This document shows, one piece after another, positions 43,318 through 51,788 of a DNA stretch of 56,416 nucleotides. Position 1 is the stretch's first letter. Each line of letters begins with the position of its first letter. The stretch is from an uncultured Eubacteriales bacterium (GTDB lineage Bacteria; Bacillota; Clostridia; Peptostreptococcales; Anaerovoracaceae), in assembly GCA_900320285.1 (NCBI GenBank), contig ONRQ01000009.1, positions 1-56,416 on the forward strand. The letters run 5' to 3'. Below the pieces are notes generated by a model that saw only the letters and a list, made by a program, of their open reading frames with translations, was not told the origin of the DNA and did not search any database. The translations under genes were made by a program, and so were the position numbers.

Positions 43318-44556
43318 ATGCATTTCACTTCGGACGAAATCTTGTCGTATATCTCCCAAAATGGTAACATCGACCTGAGGGACGTCGAAAACGATATGAG
43401 AAAGTCCAGAAAGGAGAAGATCCTAGAAAAACATCCATACACAATTTATCAAGGCAAAGATGGCAGATGGCGTTCTCACCTGCCTGATGAGAGCAAGAAA
43501 GAAGGTCGCAGGCTCATAGTAAAGTCAAACAGAGATGATCTGGTTGATATGATATGTGAGCATTATATCTCGAATGACAAGGATCTTGCCAAAGAAGCAT
43601 GCACTCTCGAAGATCTGTATCCACTATGGATAGAATACAAGAGATTGCATGTAGTCGAGTCAACAGTCATACGAGTCCAGAAAGACTGGAACAGATACTA
43701 CAAAGACTCCCCTATCATCAAAAGACCTATCACAAAGCTTACTAAGCTTGAGCTCGACACTTGGGTCCATGAGATGATCCGGAAGTACAATATGGGGAAT
43801 CACCAGTATGGCAACTTCTCTCTGATAATCCGTCAGATGCTGGAGTTTGCAGTCGACTCAGAGATCGTTAAATCAAATGAGTTTCTGAAGGTCAAAGTAG
43901 ACAAGAAAAGAGTGCTGACACCCGAGCGTAAAAAAGCCGATCACACTCAAGTATTCAACAAGATTGAAGAGCAGCAGATAATCAGGCATGCATGGGATGT
44001 ATATGAAAGCGGACGCAACTACGTCCAGCGCTTTGTCCCCCTCGGCATAGTATTCATGTTTTACACAGGTCTGAGAGTAAGCGAGTTATCTGCTTTGAAA
44101 TTCAGTGACGTTGATGGCAACACCCTAACTGTTCAGCGTATGCTCAGGTATTCCACTGGTGAAGTAATAGACGGCACCAAGGGAACCTTCGGAGACAGAC
44201 AGGTGCCTCTGACTCCTGATGCTAAAGCAATTATTTCTGAGATCAGGGCAAAAAGAGAAGAACTTGAAATGGGAACTGACGGATATATCTTCTGTCCTCA
44301 TGAAAAGCCTCTCAACACCTATACTGCGATCCAGAAGGCTATCACTACCTACTGCAGGGAGCTTGAAATAGAAGAGAAGAGCATCCACAAAGTCAGGAAG
44401 ACTATGATCTCAGCTATGATCGATGGAGGACTCAATCTTAATACTTCAAGGCAGATCGCCGGCCATATGGATGAAAAAACTACTTTAAACAATTATTATT
44501 TCGACAGAAGTGATGAGGTTGAGAAGTATAACAACTTCGTAAGAGCACTAGCCTGA
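43318..44556 (+). CDS. int: Tyrosine recombinase (integrase) of the element
   Basis: 412 residues from the ATG at 43318 (MHFTSDEILSYI). An open frame extends back to 43198, but its codons come from the 9-bp repeats (TAVTAVTA), so the later start is preferred; its ribosome site is weak. The N-terminal arm-binding part includes YTIYQGKDGRWRSHLPDESK, and a SAM-like core-binding domain follows. The catalytic residues are in place: Arg in FYTGLRVSEL (about 251), H-x-x-R in HKVRKT (about 357), His in AGHMDEKTT and the nucleophile Tyr in LNNYYF (about 393). It should recombine the 23-bp att site in tRNA-Ser. No separate excisionase was recognised. Confidence 0.92.
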   Translation: MHFTSDEILSYISQNGNIDLRDVENDMRKSRKEKILEKHPYTIYQGKDGRWRSHLPDESKKEGRRLIVKSNRDDLVDMICEHYISNDKDLAKEACTLEDLYPLWIEYKRLHVVESTVIRVQKDWNRYYKDSPIIKRPITKLTKLELDTWVHEMIRKYNMGNHQYGNFSLIIRQMLEFAVDSEIVKSNEFLKVKVDKKRVLTPERKKADHTQVFNKIEEQQIIRHAWDVYESGRNYVQRFVPLGIVFMFYTGLRVSELSALKFSDVDGNTLTVQRMLRYSTGEVIDGTKGTFGDRQVPLTPDAKAIISEIRAKREELEMGTDGYIFCPHEKPLNTYTAIQKAITTYCRELEIEEKSIHKVRKTMISAMIDGGLNLNTSRQIAGHMDEKTTLNNYYFDRSDEVEKYNNFVRALA

Positions 44557-44572
44557 TCACAAATTACCGCAG

Positions 44573-44614
44573 GTGTATCCAGAAACGTCTGAGTGTATCC
44601 AGATTCTGGATACA
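44573..44614. repeat. Right arm-type repeats (GTGTATCCAGA x2 plus inverted copy)
   Basis: GTGTATCCAGA occurs at 44573-44583 and 44593-44603, and its inverse TTCTGGATACA at 44604-44614, making a near-palindrome at 44594-44614. The same core occurs twice near the left att site. Confidence 0.65.
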
Positions 44615-44709
44615 TCTGCACAGCCAAAATTCTTATTCCACAAATCTTTCAAATCCAGTCTTTTCAACCCTTACAAAGCAAAAGAGCCGTTCATTGAACG
44701 ACTCTCGGT

Positions 44710-44732
44710 TGGCGGAGAGAGAGGGATTTGAA
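44710..44732. repeat. attR: 23-bp att repeat within tRNA-Ser
   Basis: Identical to 33817-33839. It covers the CCA end, the acceptor strand and part of the T-arm, so integration regenerates a complete tRNA gene. Confidence 0.9.
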
Positions 44733-44801
44733 CCCTCGCGCCGGTACTACCGACCTACTGGTATTCGAAGCCAGACCCTTCAGCCACTTGGGTATCTCTC
44801 C
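44710..44801 (-). tRNA. tRNA-Ser (anticodon CGA)
   Basis: 92 nt including an encoded CCA. Acceptor GGAGAGA pairs with TCTCTCC, with discriminator G73, the serine identity base. The D-stem is CCC/GGG and the anticodon loop TTCGAAT gives CGA (reads UCG). A long variable arm (class II) and the T-arm GAGGGTTCAAATCCCTC follow. One C-A mismatch sits at the base of the anticodon loop (31-39). Its 3' end is the attachment site of the adjacent integrated element, and its 23 terminal bases are duplicated at 33817-33839. Confidence 0.93.
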
Positions 44802-44850
44802 GCAACGCGTGTATTTTAGCATAATAGAAACTCATACACAAGAGAAAAAA

Positions 44851-44876
44851 GTAAAAGCGGGCATACCCGCTTTTAC
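44851..44876 (-). terminator. Terminator downstream of the D,D-carboxypeptidase gene
   Basis: Perfect 11-bp arms GTAAAAGCGGG (44851-44861) and CCCGCTTTTAC (44866-44876), loop CATA, followed on the minus strand by TTTTTTCTC. It closes the ten-gene train. Confidence 0.9.
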
Positions 44877-44882
44877 AGGTTT

Positions 44883-46193
44883 TTATTTCTTTTTGATTTT
44901 CGAAAGCACAAATCCGAGCAACAGGATCAATACGATGACCGACCCTACAAATAATGTTGTGCGGTTTGTTATATAAAGGTATGACGGAAGCCAGCCCGTT
45001 TCTACGTCCTCTCCGGCATAGAGATAGCCCTCTCCCACTTCCTCTTTGTTTGCGTAGATATAGAACTTACCTACTTTTTCACCTTTTTTAACCGGAGCCT
45101 CCAGAATGTCCATCTCGGTCTTTACCTTGACTCCGCCTGCCCTCTGGTTTTTCGGATATGCATATCTGAGGCCCTTTGTGTCGAGAGAGACGGTAGACTT
45201 TACGCCATGCCTGACCCATGTATTGCATACATTCTTGTCGCTGTCCGTAACGATGAATCCCGGGGTCAGTTCATGAGCAACTTTGATGAGCTTGCGCGGG
45301 TCTTCTGACCTTCCCTTAGCAGTATCTCCGAGAAGCACAATGATTGCGCTGAGCCCGCTTTCCTTGAATCCCAGTGTAATTGTGCACTGAGTCTCGGACC
45401 AGCTGCCGGTCTTTCCGAAAGTCACCTCTTCAAGATTGTTGGTTGCCTTGAGCAGAGCATTCTCCATCTTGAGTTTGCCGCTCTTGTTAGTTGCCGGCAT
45501 CGTGTATTTCTTTGTAAGAGCTATCTCTCTGAGCTTTTCGTTCTCGAAGCAGTGCTTTGTGATGATCGCCATATCGCGTGCAGTCGTGTAATGGTTTTTA
45601 TGCTGCCAGCCATTTGTATTTACAAAATTGGTGTTCTCACAGCCCCATTTTTTGATCGTCTTGTTCATCAGCTCGACGAATTCCTTCTCGCTGCCCGACA
45701 CAGCTTCTCCAAGAGCTATTGCTCCGTCATTGGCCGACATCATCATCGCAGCATATATCAGATCAATTGCTCTGGACTCCTCGCCCGGCTCAAGTTCAAG
45801 TTCCATGCCGTCTTCGAGCTCTCTGCAGGCGTTTTTAGAAGCAACCACGATCGTGTCGGGATCGAGATTCTCAAGAGCCAGATATGCTGTAAGGATCTTG
45901 GTGATGCTGTATGGCTCCATCTTCTTATCCGCGTTTTTCTCATACACCGGCATATCGAGATCCGTTGAGTACATTATCGCAGCTTTAGCCTTGATATCCG
46001 GGGATTTTGAACCTACCTCACCGTAAGGCCTTAAAAGGCTGCGGTCATACGACATCCCGCTGCCGAAGGCTACAGGCAGATAGGACAGCACGATCGTGAG
46101 CACAATAATAAGCAGCGCCAATGCACGGGCTGCCTTTCTGTAATTTATTCTAACCCTCTTTTTCCTGTATCTTTTTCCCGTTTCTTCTGCCAC
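44883..46193 (-). CDS. D-alanyl-D-alanine carboxypeptidase (peptidase S11, DacF-like)
   Basis: 436 residues. Penicillin-binding motifs are present in order: SITK (about residue 93, Ser nucleophile), SAN (about 151) and KTG in FGKTGSW (about 256). The N-terminal membrane segment (ALALLIIVLTIVLSYLPVA) follows a strongly basic start, and a C-terminal hydrophobic helix plus KIKKK tail gives a second anchor, more than the usual amphipathic anchor. It should trim the terminal D-Ala of peptidoglycan stem peptides outside the cell. The start is GTG with AAGGA 9 nt upstream. Last gene of the train. Confidence 0.9.
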   Translation of the reverse strand: MAEETGKRYRKKRVRINYRKAARALALLIIVLTIVLSYLPVAFGSGMSYDRSLLRPYGEVGSKSPDIKAKAAIMYSTDLDMPVYEKNADKKMEPYSITKILTAYLALENLDPDTIVVASKNACRELEDGMELELEPGEESRAIDLIYAAMMMSANDGAIALGEAVSGSEKEFVELMNKTIKKWGCENTNFVNTNGWQHKNHYTTARDMAIITKHCFENEKLREIALTKKYTMPATNKSGKLKMENALLKATNNLEEVTFGKTGSWSETQCTITLGFKESGLSAIIVLLGDTAKGRSEDPRKLIKVAHELTPGFIVTDSDKNVCNTWVRHGVKSTVSLDTKGLRYAYPKNQRAGGVKVKTEMDILEAPVKKGEKVGKFYIYANKEEVGEGYLYAGEDVETGWLPSYLYITNRTTLFVGSVIVLILLLGFVLSKIKKK

Positions 46194-46207
46194 AGTTTAT
46201 ATTCCTT

Positions 46208-46924
46208 TCATTCTCCGCTGTCATAAATGACCTTTGGCTTTCCGCCTACATAGTCATATGATGCAAGAATGTATTCTACTCCTCTGAAATTACCTTTTAT
46301 ACCTGTACCGTAAGCCTGCATGCCATGAAGATGTCCGTAAACACACTTCCACACACTATACTCTTCGAGCAGTTTCGTAAACTCAGTCTCTCTTCCACCC
46401 GGACCCGCAGGCGGATAGTGCAGACAGGCTATAATGCGTGAATCCGGTGCTTCTTTTTTAGCAGCATCCAGTCCAAGCTTCATCCGCCCAAGTTCTCTGG
46501 CGTATATTTTCTCGTCATGTTCGGTGTATTCGTCCGAGCCCGGATATGGCCAGCCTCTCGATGCGGTGATCACTATATTTTCATTCTCCACAACATAACA
46601 TTCGTTCTGCAGAAATATTATATCATCGTAGAGCGAATTCAGATAACGGATCCTTGACCACCACAGATCGTGATTGCCCTTTGAGATCAGCTTTTTGCCG
46701 GGCAGAGCATGTATCCATTCAAAGTCGGCGATTGCTTCTTCGATCCTTAAAGCCCATGAAATATCGCCCGGGATCAGCACGATGTCATCGTTGGTCACCA
46801 GCTTCTCCCAGTTGGCCTTAAGCCTGTCTGGGTGATCTTCCCATCCCGGACCGAACTTGTTCATTGGCTTATCAATATTCTCGTTGAATGACAGATGCAG
46901 ATCTGCGACAGCAAAAATCCTCAC
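46208..46924 (-). CDS. Metallophosphoesterase (calcineurin-like)
   Basis: 238 residues. The dinuclear metal motifs are visible: DLHLS at the N-terminus, IPGDISWAL (about 53), SKGNHDLWW (about 82), CLHYPP and YGHLHG near the C-terminus. It should hydrolyse a phosphomono- or diester in the cytosol; the natural substrate of this subgroup is not known. Starts 24 bp after tcdA and ends 14 bp before dac. Confidence 0.87.
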   Translation of the reverse strand: MRIFAVADLHLSFNENIDKPMNKFGPGWEDHPDRLKANWEKLVTNDDIVLIPGDISWALRIEEAIADFEWIHALPGKKLISKGNHDLWWSRIRYLNSLYDDIIFLQNECYVVENENIVITASRGWPYPGSDEYTEHDEKIYARELGRMKLGLDAAKKEAPDSRIIACLHYPPAGPGGRETEFTKLLEEYSVWKCVYGHLHGMQAYGTGIKGNFRGVEYILASYDYVGGKPKVIYDSGE

Positions 46925-46948
46925 CGTCTTTCCTCCCCTGATACTATT

Positions 46949-47620
46949 TTACTGAACAGCGATCGATTTGATCACATATCCCGCAAGACACAGTCCTGCC
47001 GATCCAGGCACATAGCTTAGAGTGCCTAAATCTCCATCACGCGGGACAGGTTTTTCTTCCGAATAAACGACCGGAAGATGCTCTATGCCTTCTTCCCTGA
47101 GCCTCTTGCGCATCACTTTTGCGAGAGGGCACGTCGAAGTCTTGGAAATGTCAGCAATTTTGAACTGTGTATCAAATTTGCCGGCTGCTCCCATCGCAGA
47201 AACTATGTTAACGTCCTTTTCTATCGCGGTCTTTATGAGCGCTGTCTTGGCATCCACACTGTCTATCGCATCGATGATCCAGTCGAAGGCAGTAAGATCG
47301 AGTTCATCATCCTCTTTGTAGAATCTTGCGAGAGCCGTGACCGATGTTTCAGGATTTATATCGTTTATCCTTTCGGCCATCACTTCCGCCTTGTTTCTGC
47401 CCAGGGTCGATGTGAGAGCTATAAGCTGCCTGTTGAGATTGCTTGGCTGTACAGTGTCTCCGTCCATCACCGTTATGTTTCCGACACCTGCGCGAGCGAT
47501 CGCTTCCGCAGCAAAAGAGCCGACTCCACCGACTCCTACTATCATAACTGACGAATTCTTAAGACGTGACAAACCTTCTTCACCTATGAGTTTCAATGTC
47601 CGCGAATATCTTTCATTCAT
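46949..47620 (-). CDS. tcdA: tRNA threonylcarbamoyladenosine dehydratase (TcdA/CsdL, E1-like)
   Basis: 223 residues from MNERYS. The ThiF/E1 fold is marked by MIVGVGGVGSFAAEAIARAG, the ATP-binding NLNRQ and DWIIDAIDSVDAK segments, and a late CPLAKVMRKRLR. TcdA cyclises t6A37 in tRNAs to the hydantoin form. I chose the ATG at 47618-47620 because AGGAG lies 7 nt upstream; an upstream open frame to 47698 only overlaps recX. Overlaps the recX end by 8 bp, so translation is coupled. Confidence 0.88.
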   Translation of the reverse strand: MNERYSRTLKLIGEEGLSRLKNSSVMIVGVGGVGSFAAEAIARAGVGNITVMDGDTVQPSNLNRQLIALTSTLGRNKAEVMAERINDINPETSVTALARFYKEDDELDLTAFDWIIDAIDSVDAKTALIKTAIEKDVNIVSAMGAAGKFDTQFKIADISKTSTCPLAKVMRKRLREEGIEHLPVVYSEEKPVPRDGDLGTLSYVPGSAGLCLAGYVIKSIAVQ

Positions 47621-48149
47621 CCCCATACTCCTCTGCTTCTCTCCTGATGCTGTCCAGCACCCTGAAAATATCCCCTTTTGAAAAGCCTTTACCCTCAAGC
47701 TTTCGCGCTATTTTCGCAGTAAGCCTGTCATCGACAGTCTTCATGACCGGCGGTTCACCGTATATATCTGATGGCACGAATACTTCCTTCAGCGATATAT
47801 CGAGAGCATCCTCGAACTCATTGACTTTATTCTCATACAGAAAGTCTTCCTTCGCGTTACGGACAGTATCCCTGTCGATGCCCTTGTCCATGAGCTCGCG
47901 TTCAGCTCTCAGAGCACCGCGCTTTTTCTCATGATTATACTCATAATACCTCAACGCAAAAAGATAGTCATCAAGATATCTCATGCCTATCAGTTCGTTG
48001 ACCGCATCGGCTATCTCATCCTCATTATAAGCCTTGCCCTCAAGATACTTCCTGACTTCCTCAGTCGTACGCATCCTGGTCGCAAGATAAGAATACGCAG
48101 CCTCAATTGCAGTTTTCTTATTCTTTTTTCCTTTATCTGTATCGCCCAT
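47613..48149 (-). CDS. recX: RecX family regulatory protein
   Basis: 178 residues, made of three-helix repeats typical of RecX (AIEAAYSYLATRMRTTEEVRKYL; LIGMRYLDDYLFALRYYEY; KIARKLEGKGFSKGDIFRVLDSI). RecX binds and modulates RecA filaments. Here it is not next to recA but inside a division/cell-wall/recJ cluster. Start has AAAGGG upstream. Confidence 0.85.
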   Translation of the reverse strand: MGDTDKGKKNKKTAIEAAYSYLATRMRTTEEVRKYLEGKAYNEDEIADAVNELIGMRYLDDYLFALRYYEYNHEKKRGALRAERELMDKGIDRDTVRNAKEDFLYENKVNEFEDALDISLKEVFVPSDIYGEPPVMKTVDDRLTAKIARKLEGKGFSKGDIFRVLDSIRREAEEYGDE

Positions 48150-48173
48150 TAAACCCTTTCTGACAAACGCCTT

Positions 48174-48731
48174 CTACAGGCGGATGAAATCAGGTTCAGA
48201 TATGCTTTCTCTGTTATAAATACACACCGCTGCGTATATATCAGGCATTCCGGGGATCTGAATATCGCGAATGACGTACAGGTCACCATCGATCCGGACA
48301 TATTCACCTGATACCGGAGGAATACCGGTGTCGTAAACTGTGCCGCCGAGTGCTTTGGTAAGCGCCTCCCGCCTGGTCCATATACGGAAAAAGGCATCAG
48401 ACTGATCTGTCTCAGCCAATGTGATGCTTAGTGCGTCATCCGGAGCAAACCATCTGTCAGCAATCGCTTTGATGTCACATTTTCTGCCGGTCTGTACATC
48501 GAGTCCGCATTCGCTTTCCGCAATAAGAACAGCCCAGATGCTCCCTGTATGAGAAATGGAGAAGCAGTCAAAGCCTTCTATGAACGGCTTGCCGTGTTCT
48601 CCTTTCTTCAATGCTCCAGTCAGCGCCTTTGCTCTCTGTTCGTCTCCGGTATATGCCGCGAGAGCCTTCCCAAGCAGCCTGTGACTTTCCTCCCGGCCGC
48701 CCGCAAAATTGTCAGTGTAATATATTATCAA
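48174..48731 (-). CDS. 4'-phosphopantetheinyl transferase, Sfp type
   Basis: 185 residues. The signatures are GKPFIEGFDCFSISHTG, the Mg-binding GLDVQ and WTRREALTKALG (the WxxKEA-like motif with Arg). It moves phosphopantetheine from CoA to carrier proteins. No fatty-acid or NRPS gene is adjacent, so the carrier is unknown. The start is TTG in a TTGA overlap with the ctpA-like stop, with AAGGA 9 nt upstream; no ATG alternative was found. Confidence 0.88.
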   Translation of the reverse strand: MIIYYTDNFAGGREESHRLLGKALAAYTGDEQRAKALTGALKKGEHGKPFIEGFDCFSISHTGSIWAVLIAESECGLDVQTGRKCDIKAIADRWFAPDDALSITLAETDQSDAFFRIWTRREALTKALGGTVYDTGIPPVSGEYVRIDGDLYVIRDIQIPGMPDIYAAVCIYNRESISEPDFIRL

Positions 48732-50125
48732 TTCGCGAGTTCCTTAAGTACCTCTTCGAACACCTCTTCTCCTTCAGCTTCTATATCAGGCGTAATGCCT
48801 ACGCCGTTTACTGTCTCACCATTCGGTCTGAAATACTCTGTCACAGTAATTTTCACGGCAGACCCGTCATTGAATTTGTGCATTAACTGCGTGACACCTT
48901 TCCCATATGTCTTGGTTCCGATCACGGTTCCGGCATTATTGTCCTGAAGCGCAGCAGTCAGTATCTCCGATGCGCTTGCAGTATTTTCGTTTACGAGTAT
49001 GACCATTTCCAGGTCTGCCGAGCTCGCATCTGAATTATGGACCGTCTCCGTTCCGTCTTTAGTGTTTTCACTCATTATCTTGCACGCCGGAAGCAGGTAG
49101 TCCGCTATCTCGATACTCGGTTCCGTAAGTCCGCCCCCATTGTCTCTCAGGTCGAGAACGAATTTGGTGCAGCCCTGCGATTTAAGGTCTTTTACAGCCA
49201 TCTTGAAATCATCATCAGTGCCTTTTATGAATGAAGTAATGTTTATATATCCGATTTCCGGATGTCCCTCAACAACACTGTATGCGACAGAATCAGTATC
49301 TATTTTCTGTCTGGTGAGATCAAAGTCTAACGTTTCCTCTCCTCTTCTGACAGTGAGCCTGACTTTGGTGCCTGCCTCACCCGTGATCATTCCGACAGCT
49401 TCATCTACATTAGCCGGTGTTTCCCCATCGACCATAACGATGACATCCTCGACCATGATACCGGCTTCAGCTGCAGGTGTGTCTTCAAAGACCGTCTTTA
49501 TCACAATGTTTTCGCCATCCTGCACTACGCCTATTCCGACTCCTACATAGTCACCCATGTATCTCTTCTCGAGCTCTGCGTATTCGGCCGCCGTGTAGTA
49601 TTCGGCATAAGGGTCACCTATACTGCTTACGATCTCTTTGAGCTGTTCGTCACTTATTTCTTCAGGCACAGATTCCGCGATAGGATCCTGCTTTATCATT
49701 TCCATAATCTTATAATACTTGCCATACGACTTATCAAGGTCGGTGTAGTAATCATAATCACCATCAGGAATAAAGCGGCCCAGTTCAAGCACCTGCGTGC
49801 ACAGCAGGATCGCCCCAAAGCATGCCATAGCACCCAGAATGAACGAGATCAGAAGCCCAAGTGTCCTTCCCTTCTTTTTTTTAGGCTCAGGCTTCTTTTT
49901 AACAGGCTCAGGCTTCTCCTTAACAGGCTCAGGCTTCTCCTTAACAGGCTCAGGCTTCTCCTTAACAGGTTCAGGTATCTCCTTAACAGGTTCAGGTATC
50001 TCCGGCTCATCCCAGGTAAGAGGCTCGTCGGTCACTCCGTCATCCACGTTATAGAAAGCGGTATCTGAAATATCCAGCCCCATCTTTTTATCTTCATTTA
50101 TTTCTTTGATCAGATCTTCATGCAT
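48728..50125 (-). CDS. S41 C-terminal processing protease (CtpA-like) with Pro-rich repeat tail
   Basis: 465 residues. An N-terminal cytoplasmic tail of about 90 residues carries tandem 7-residue repeats (EPVKEKP), then a membrane helix (LLISFILGAMACFGAILL). A PDZ domain follows (YVGVGIGVVQDGENIVI; ITGEAGTKVRLTVRRGEE, about 185-275) and the S41 protease core. The catalytic Ser is in NENTASASEILTAA (about 383) and the Lys in TKTYGKGVTQL (about 407). It should cut envelope proteins at their C-termini outside the cell. The position next to the M23 peptidase and FtsEX suggests control of cell-wall hydrolases. Overlaps the recJ stop by 1 bp. Confidence 0.92.
   Translation of the reverse strand: MHEDLIKEINEDKKMGLDISDTAFYNVDDGVTDEPLTWDEPEIPEPVKEIPEPVKEKPEPVKEKPEPVKEKPEPVKKKPEPKKKKGRTLGLLISFILGAMACFGAILLCTQVLELGRFIPDGDYDYYTDLDKSYGKYYKIMEMIKQDPIAESVPEEISDEQLKEIVSSIGDPYAEYYTAAEYAELEKRYMGDYVGVGIGVVQDGENIVIKTVFEDTPAAEAGIMVEDVIVMVDGETPANVDEAVGMITGEAGTKVRLTVRRGEETLDFDLTRQKIDTDSVAYSVVEGHPEIGYINITSFIKGTDDDFKMAVKDLKSQGCTKFVLDLRDNGGGLTEPSIEIADYLLPACKIMSENTKDGTETVHNSDASSADLEMVILVNENTASASEILTAALQDNNAGTVIGTKTYGKGVTQLMHKFNDGSAVKITVTEYFRPNGETVNGVGITPDIEAEGEEVFEEVLKELAN
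49880..50005. repeat. 21-bp tandem repeats in the S41 protease gene
   Basis: Units beginning AACAGG start at 49901, 49922, 49943, 49964 and 49985, exactly 21 bp apart, with a decayed sixth copy near 49880. Each encodes seven residues (EPVKEKP/EPVKEIP). Slippage would lengthen or shorten the cytoplasmic tail in frame. Confidence 0.85.
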
Positions 50126-51771
50126 TACTCATTCCCAGCAGGCAATATCTCTCTGGCGATAACCTGCGCCTTTCTTACGTCTCTCCAGGTATTGATCTCT
50201 ATATTGCAGTAAATGTCCACTCTGCCTTCAGTAACTGCCTCATATGCTTCCGAAGCATTTCTGAAAATAACGGCATCTATGTTTCTTCCGTCGGCAGTAA
50301 CAAGTGAGAACCTAGCCATTTTATCATCGTCTTTAAGAAATCTCCACCCTCTTACTTCAGCATTCCTTATAAGGAATACCGGAACCTCGTTATCCTTGCC
50401 GCATGGCTCAAGCATCTGCAGCGCCTCGGCCAGATCAAGGTCTATATCATCTGTTCTGATCTCCGCATCGCAGTTGTGTGTCTCATCAAGAAGGTCAGAC
50501 TTATCCTCGAGCATCAGCCCTATATCTTTATTGAGAGCCTTCCTCAGATCGTCCATGTTGGAAGCGTCGATGGTAAACCCGCATGCCGCGCTGTGTCCGC
50601 CGAAGCTGATGAATCTTTCCCTGTATTTGTCGAGCATCTCATACAGGTTTACTCCCGGTATCGATCTGCCCGTGCCTTTGTATGTATCTCCATTTCTCGA
50701 TATGACTACAACAGGTCTGTTTATCTTTTCCCTGAGCTTACCCGCAACGATTCCCAGAACACCTTCGTGTGAATCATTTATTTCGACTACGACGAAGTCT
50801 CCTTTGTCAAGCTCATCATCGAGCATGGAACTGCCCCTCTCATAGGCTTCATCCTGAAGCCTTCTGCGCTCCCTGTTCGCTTCTATCAGCTCGGTACAGC
50901 ACTCTCTTATTTCCTGCTCATCATCTGACAGAAGAAGTCTTACGCCTAATGATGCATCGCCCAGTCTGCCCGAGGCGTTGATCTTAGGAGCTATGCCGAA
51001 CGAAATGTCACTGGCTTTGAGGTTTCTGTAATCGAGAGCCGATCTGTCAATCAGTTCTCTCAGTCCTCTGTTGCGGCATCCCAGGTGTATGCTTCTGAGG
51101 CCGCATTTCACCATTGTGCGGTTCTCGCCTGTCATAGGCATTATATCAGCGATAGTACCTACTGTCGCAAATTCGAGCACTTCTGCCATCAAAGGGCCCG
51201 GAACGCTGCGCTCCCTGGCTATCGCAAGCGCCAGTTTATATGCTACTCCCACTCCCGCGAGACCTTTGAAAGGATACTCATCTTCCGCAAGTCTTGGATT
51301 TATGATAAGTCCTTCAGCCTTGCTTTCACTCATGTTATGGTGGTCGGTCACCAGAGTACCGATACCAAGTGAATGCGCGTACGCTGTCTCCTCAGCCGAT
51401 GATGATCCGCAGTCCACCGTTACGATGAATTCGCCCCCATCCTCGCGTATTCTGTCTATGGACTCCCTGTGAAGACCATAGCCTTCATCAAGCCTTGAAG
51501 GGATGTAATATGTTACGTTATCCGTCAGTGAGCCGATGACCTTCATTAAAAGAGCAGTCGAAGTGATGCCATCGACATCATAGTCACCATAAATGACTAT
51601 GCGCCGGCCCTCATCGACCGCATTTAGCAAAGAATCCACCCCTTCGCGCATGTTAGCGAGCAGGAATGGATCATACGCCAGTCTCGGTCTCGGAGAGAAG
51701 AATTCTTCGAGCATCTCCTCTCCGATACCGCGTGATTCAATTATTTCAAGTACTTTTGAATGTATGGTCAT
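50125..51771 (-). CDS. recJ: Single-stranded-DNA-specific exonuclease RecJ
   Basis: 548 residues, close to the length of compact RecJ proteins. The DHH phosphoesterase motifs are present: YGDYDVDGITS (about 57-67), DCGSSS and LVTDHHNMSES (about 140), then the DHHA1 part GIAPKINASGRLGDA and GGHSAACGFTI. It degrades single-stranded DNA 5' to 3' in recombination and repair. Start ATG at 51769-51771 has no strong ribosome site. It lies between the M23 and S41 peptidase genes. Confidence 0.93.
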   Translation of the reverse strand: MTIHSKVLEIIESRGIGEEMLEEFFSPRPRLAYDPFLLANMREGVDSLLNAVDEGRRIVIYGDYDVDGITSTALLMKVIGSLTDNVTYYIPSRLDEGYGLHRESIDRIREDGGEFIVTVDCGSSSAEETAYAHSLGIGTLVTDHHNMSESKAEGLIINPRLAEDEYPFKGLAGVGVAYKLALAIARERSVPGPLMAEVLEFATVGTIADIMPMTGENRTMVKCGLRSIHLGCRNRGLRELIDRSALDYRNLKASDISFGIAPKINASGRLGDASLGVRLLLSDDEQEIRECCTELIEANRERRRLQDEAYERGSSMLDDELDKGDFVVVEINDSHEGVLGIVAGKLREKINRPVVVISRNGDTYKGTGRSIPGVNLYEMLDKYRERFISFGGHSAACGFTIDASNMDDLRKALNKDIGLMLEDKSDLLDETHNCDAEIRTDDIDLDLAEALQMLEPCGKDNEVPVFLIRNAEVRGWRFLKDDDKMARFSLVTADGRNIDAVIFRNASEAYEAVTEGRVDIYCNIEINTWRDVRKAQVIAREILPAGNE

Positions 51772-51788
51772 TTGCTGTATGAAAATGA

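Larger units (their letters stand above)
33817..44732. mobile_element. Integrative mobilizable element in tRNA-Ser(CGA), about 10.9 kb
   Basis: Bounded by the 23-bp direct repeats at 33817-33839 and 44710-44732. A tyrosine integrase lies next to the tRNA at the right border, as is usual for tRNA-targeting elements. Backbone genes in order from the right: integrase, RepA-like AAA ATPase, sigma-region-4-like protein, MobV-type relaxase and a small Cys-rich protein. An oriT-like hairpin precedes the relaxase. Cargo on the left is AT-rich and on the other strand: a leucine-rich-repeat surface protein and a HEPN-motif protein. No mating-pair-formation genes, VirD4 or VirB4 are present, so transfer would need a helper. 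The target tRNA is left intact. Confidence 0.88.
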
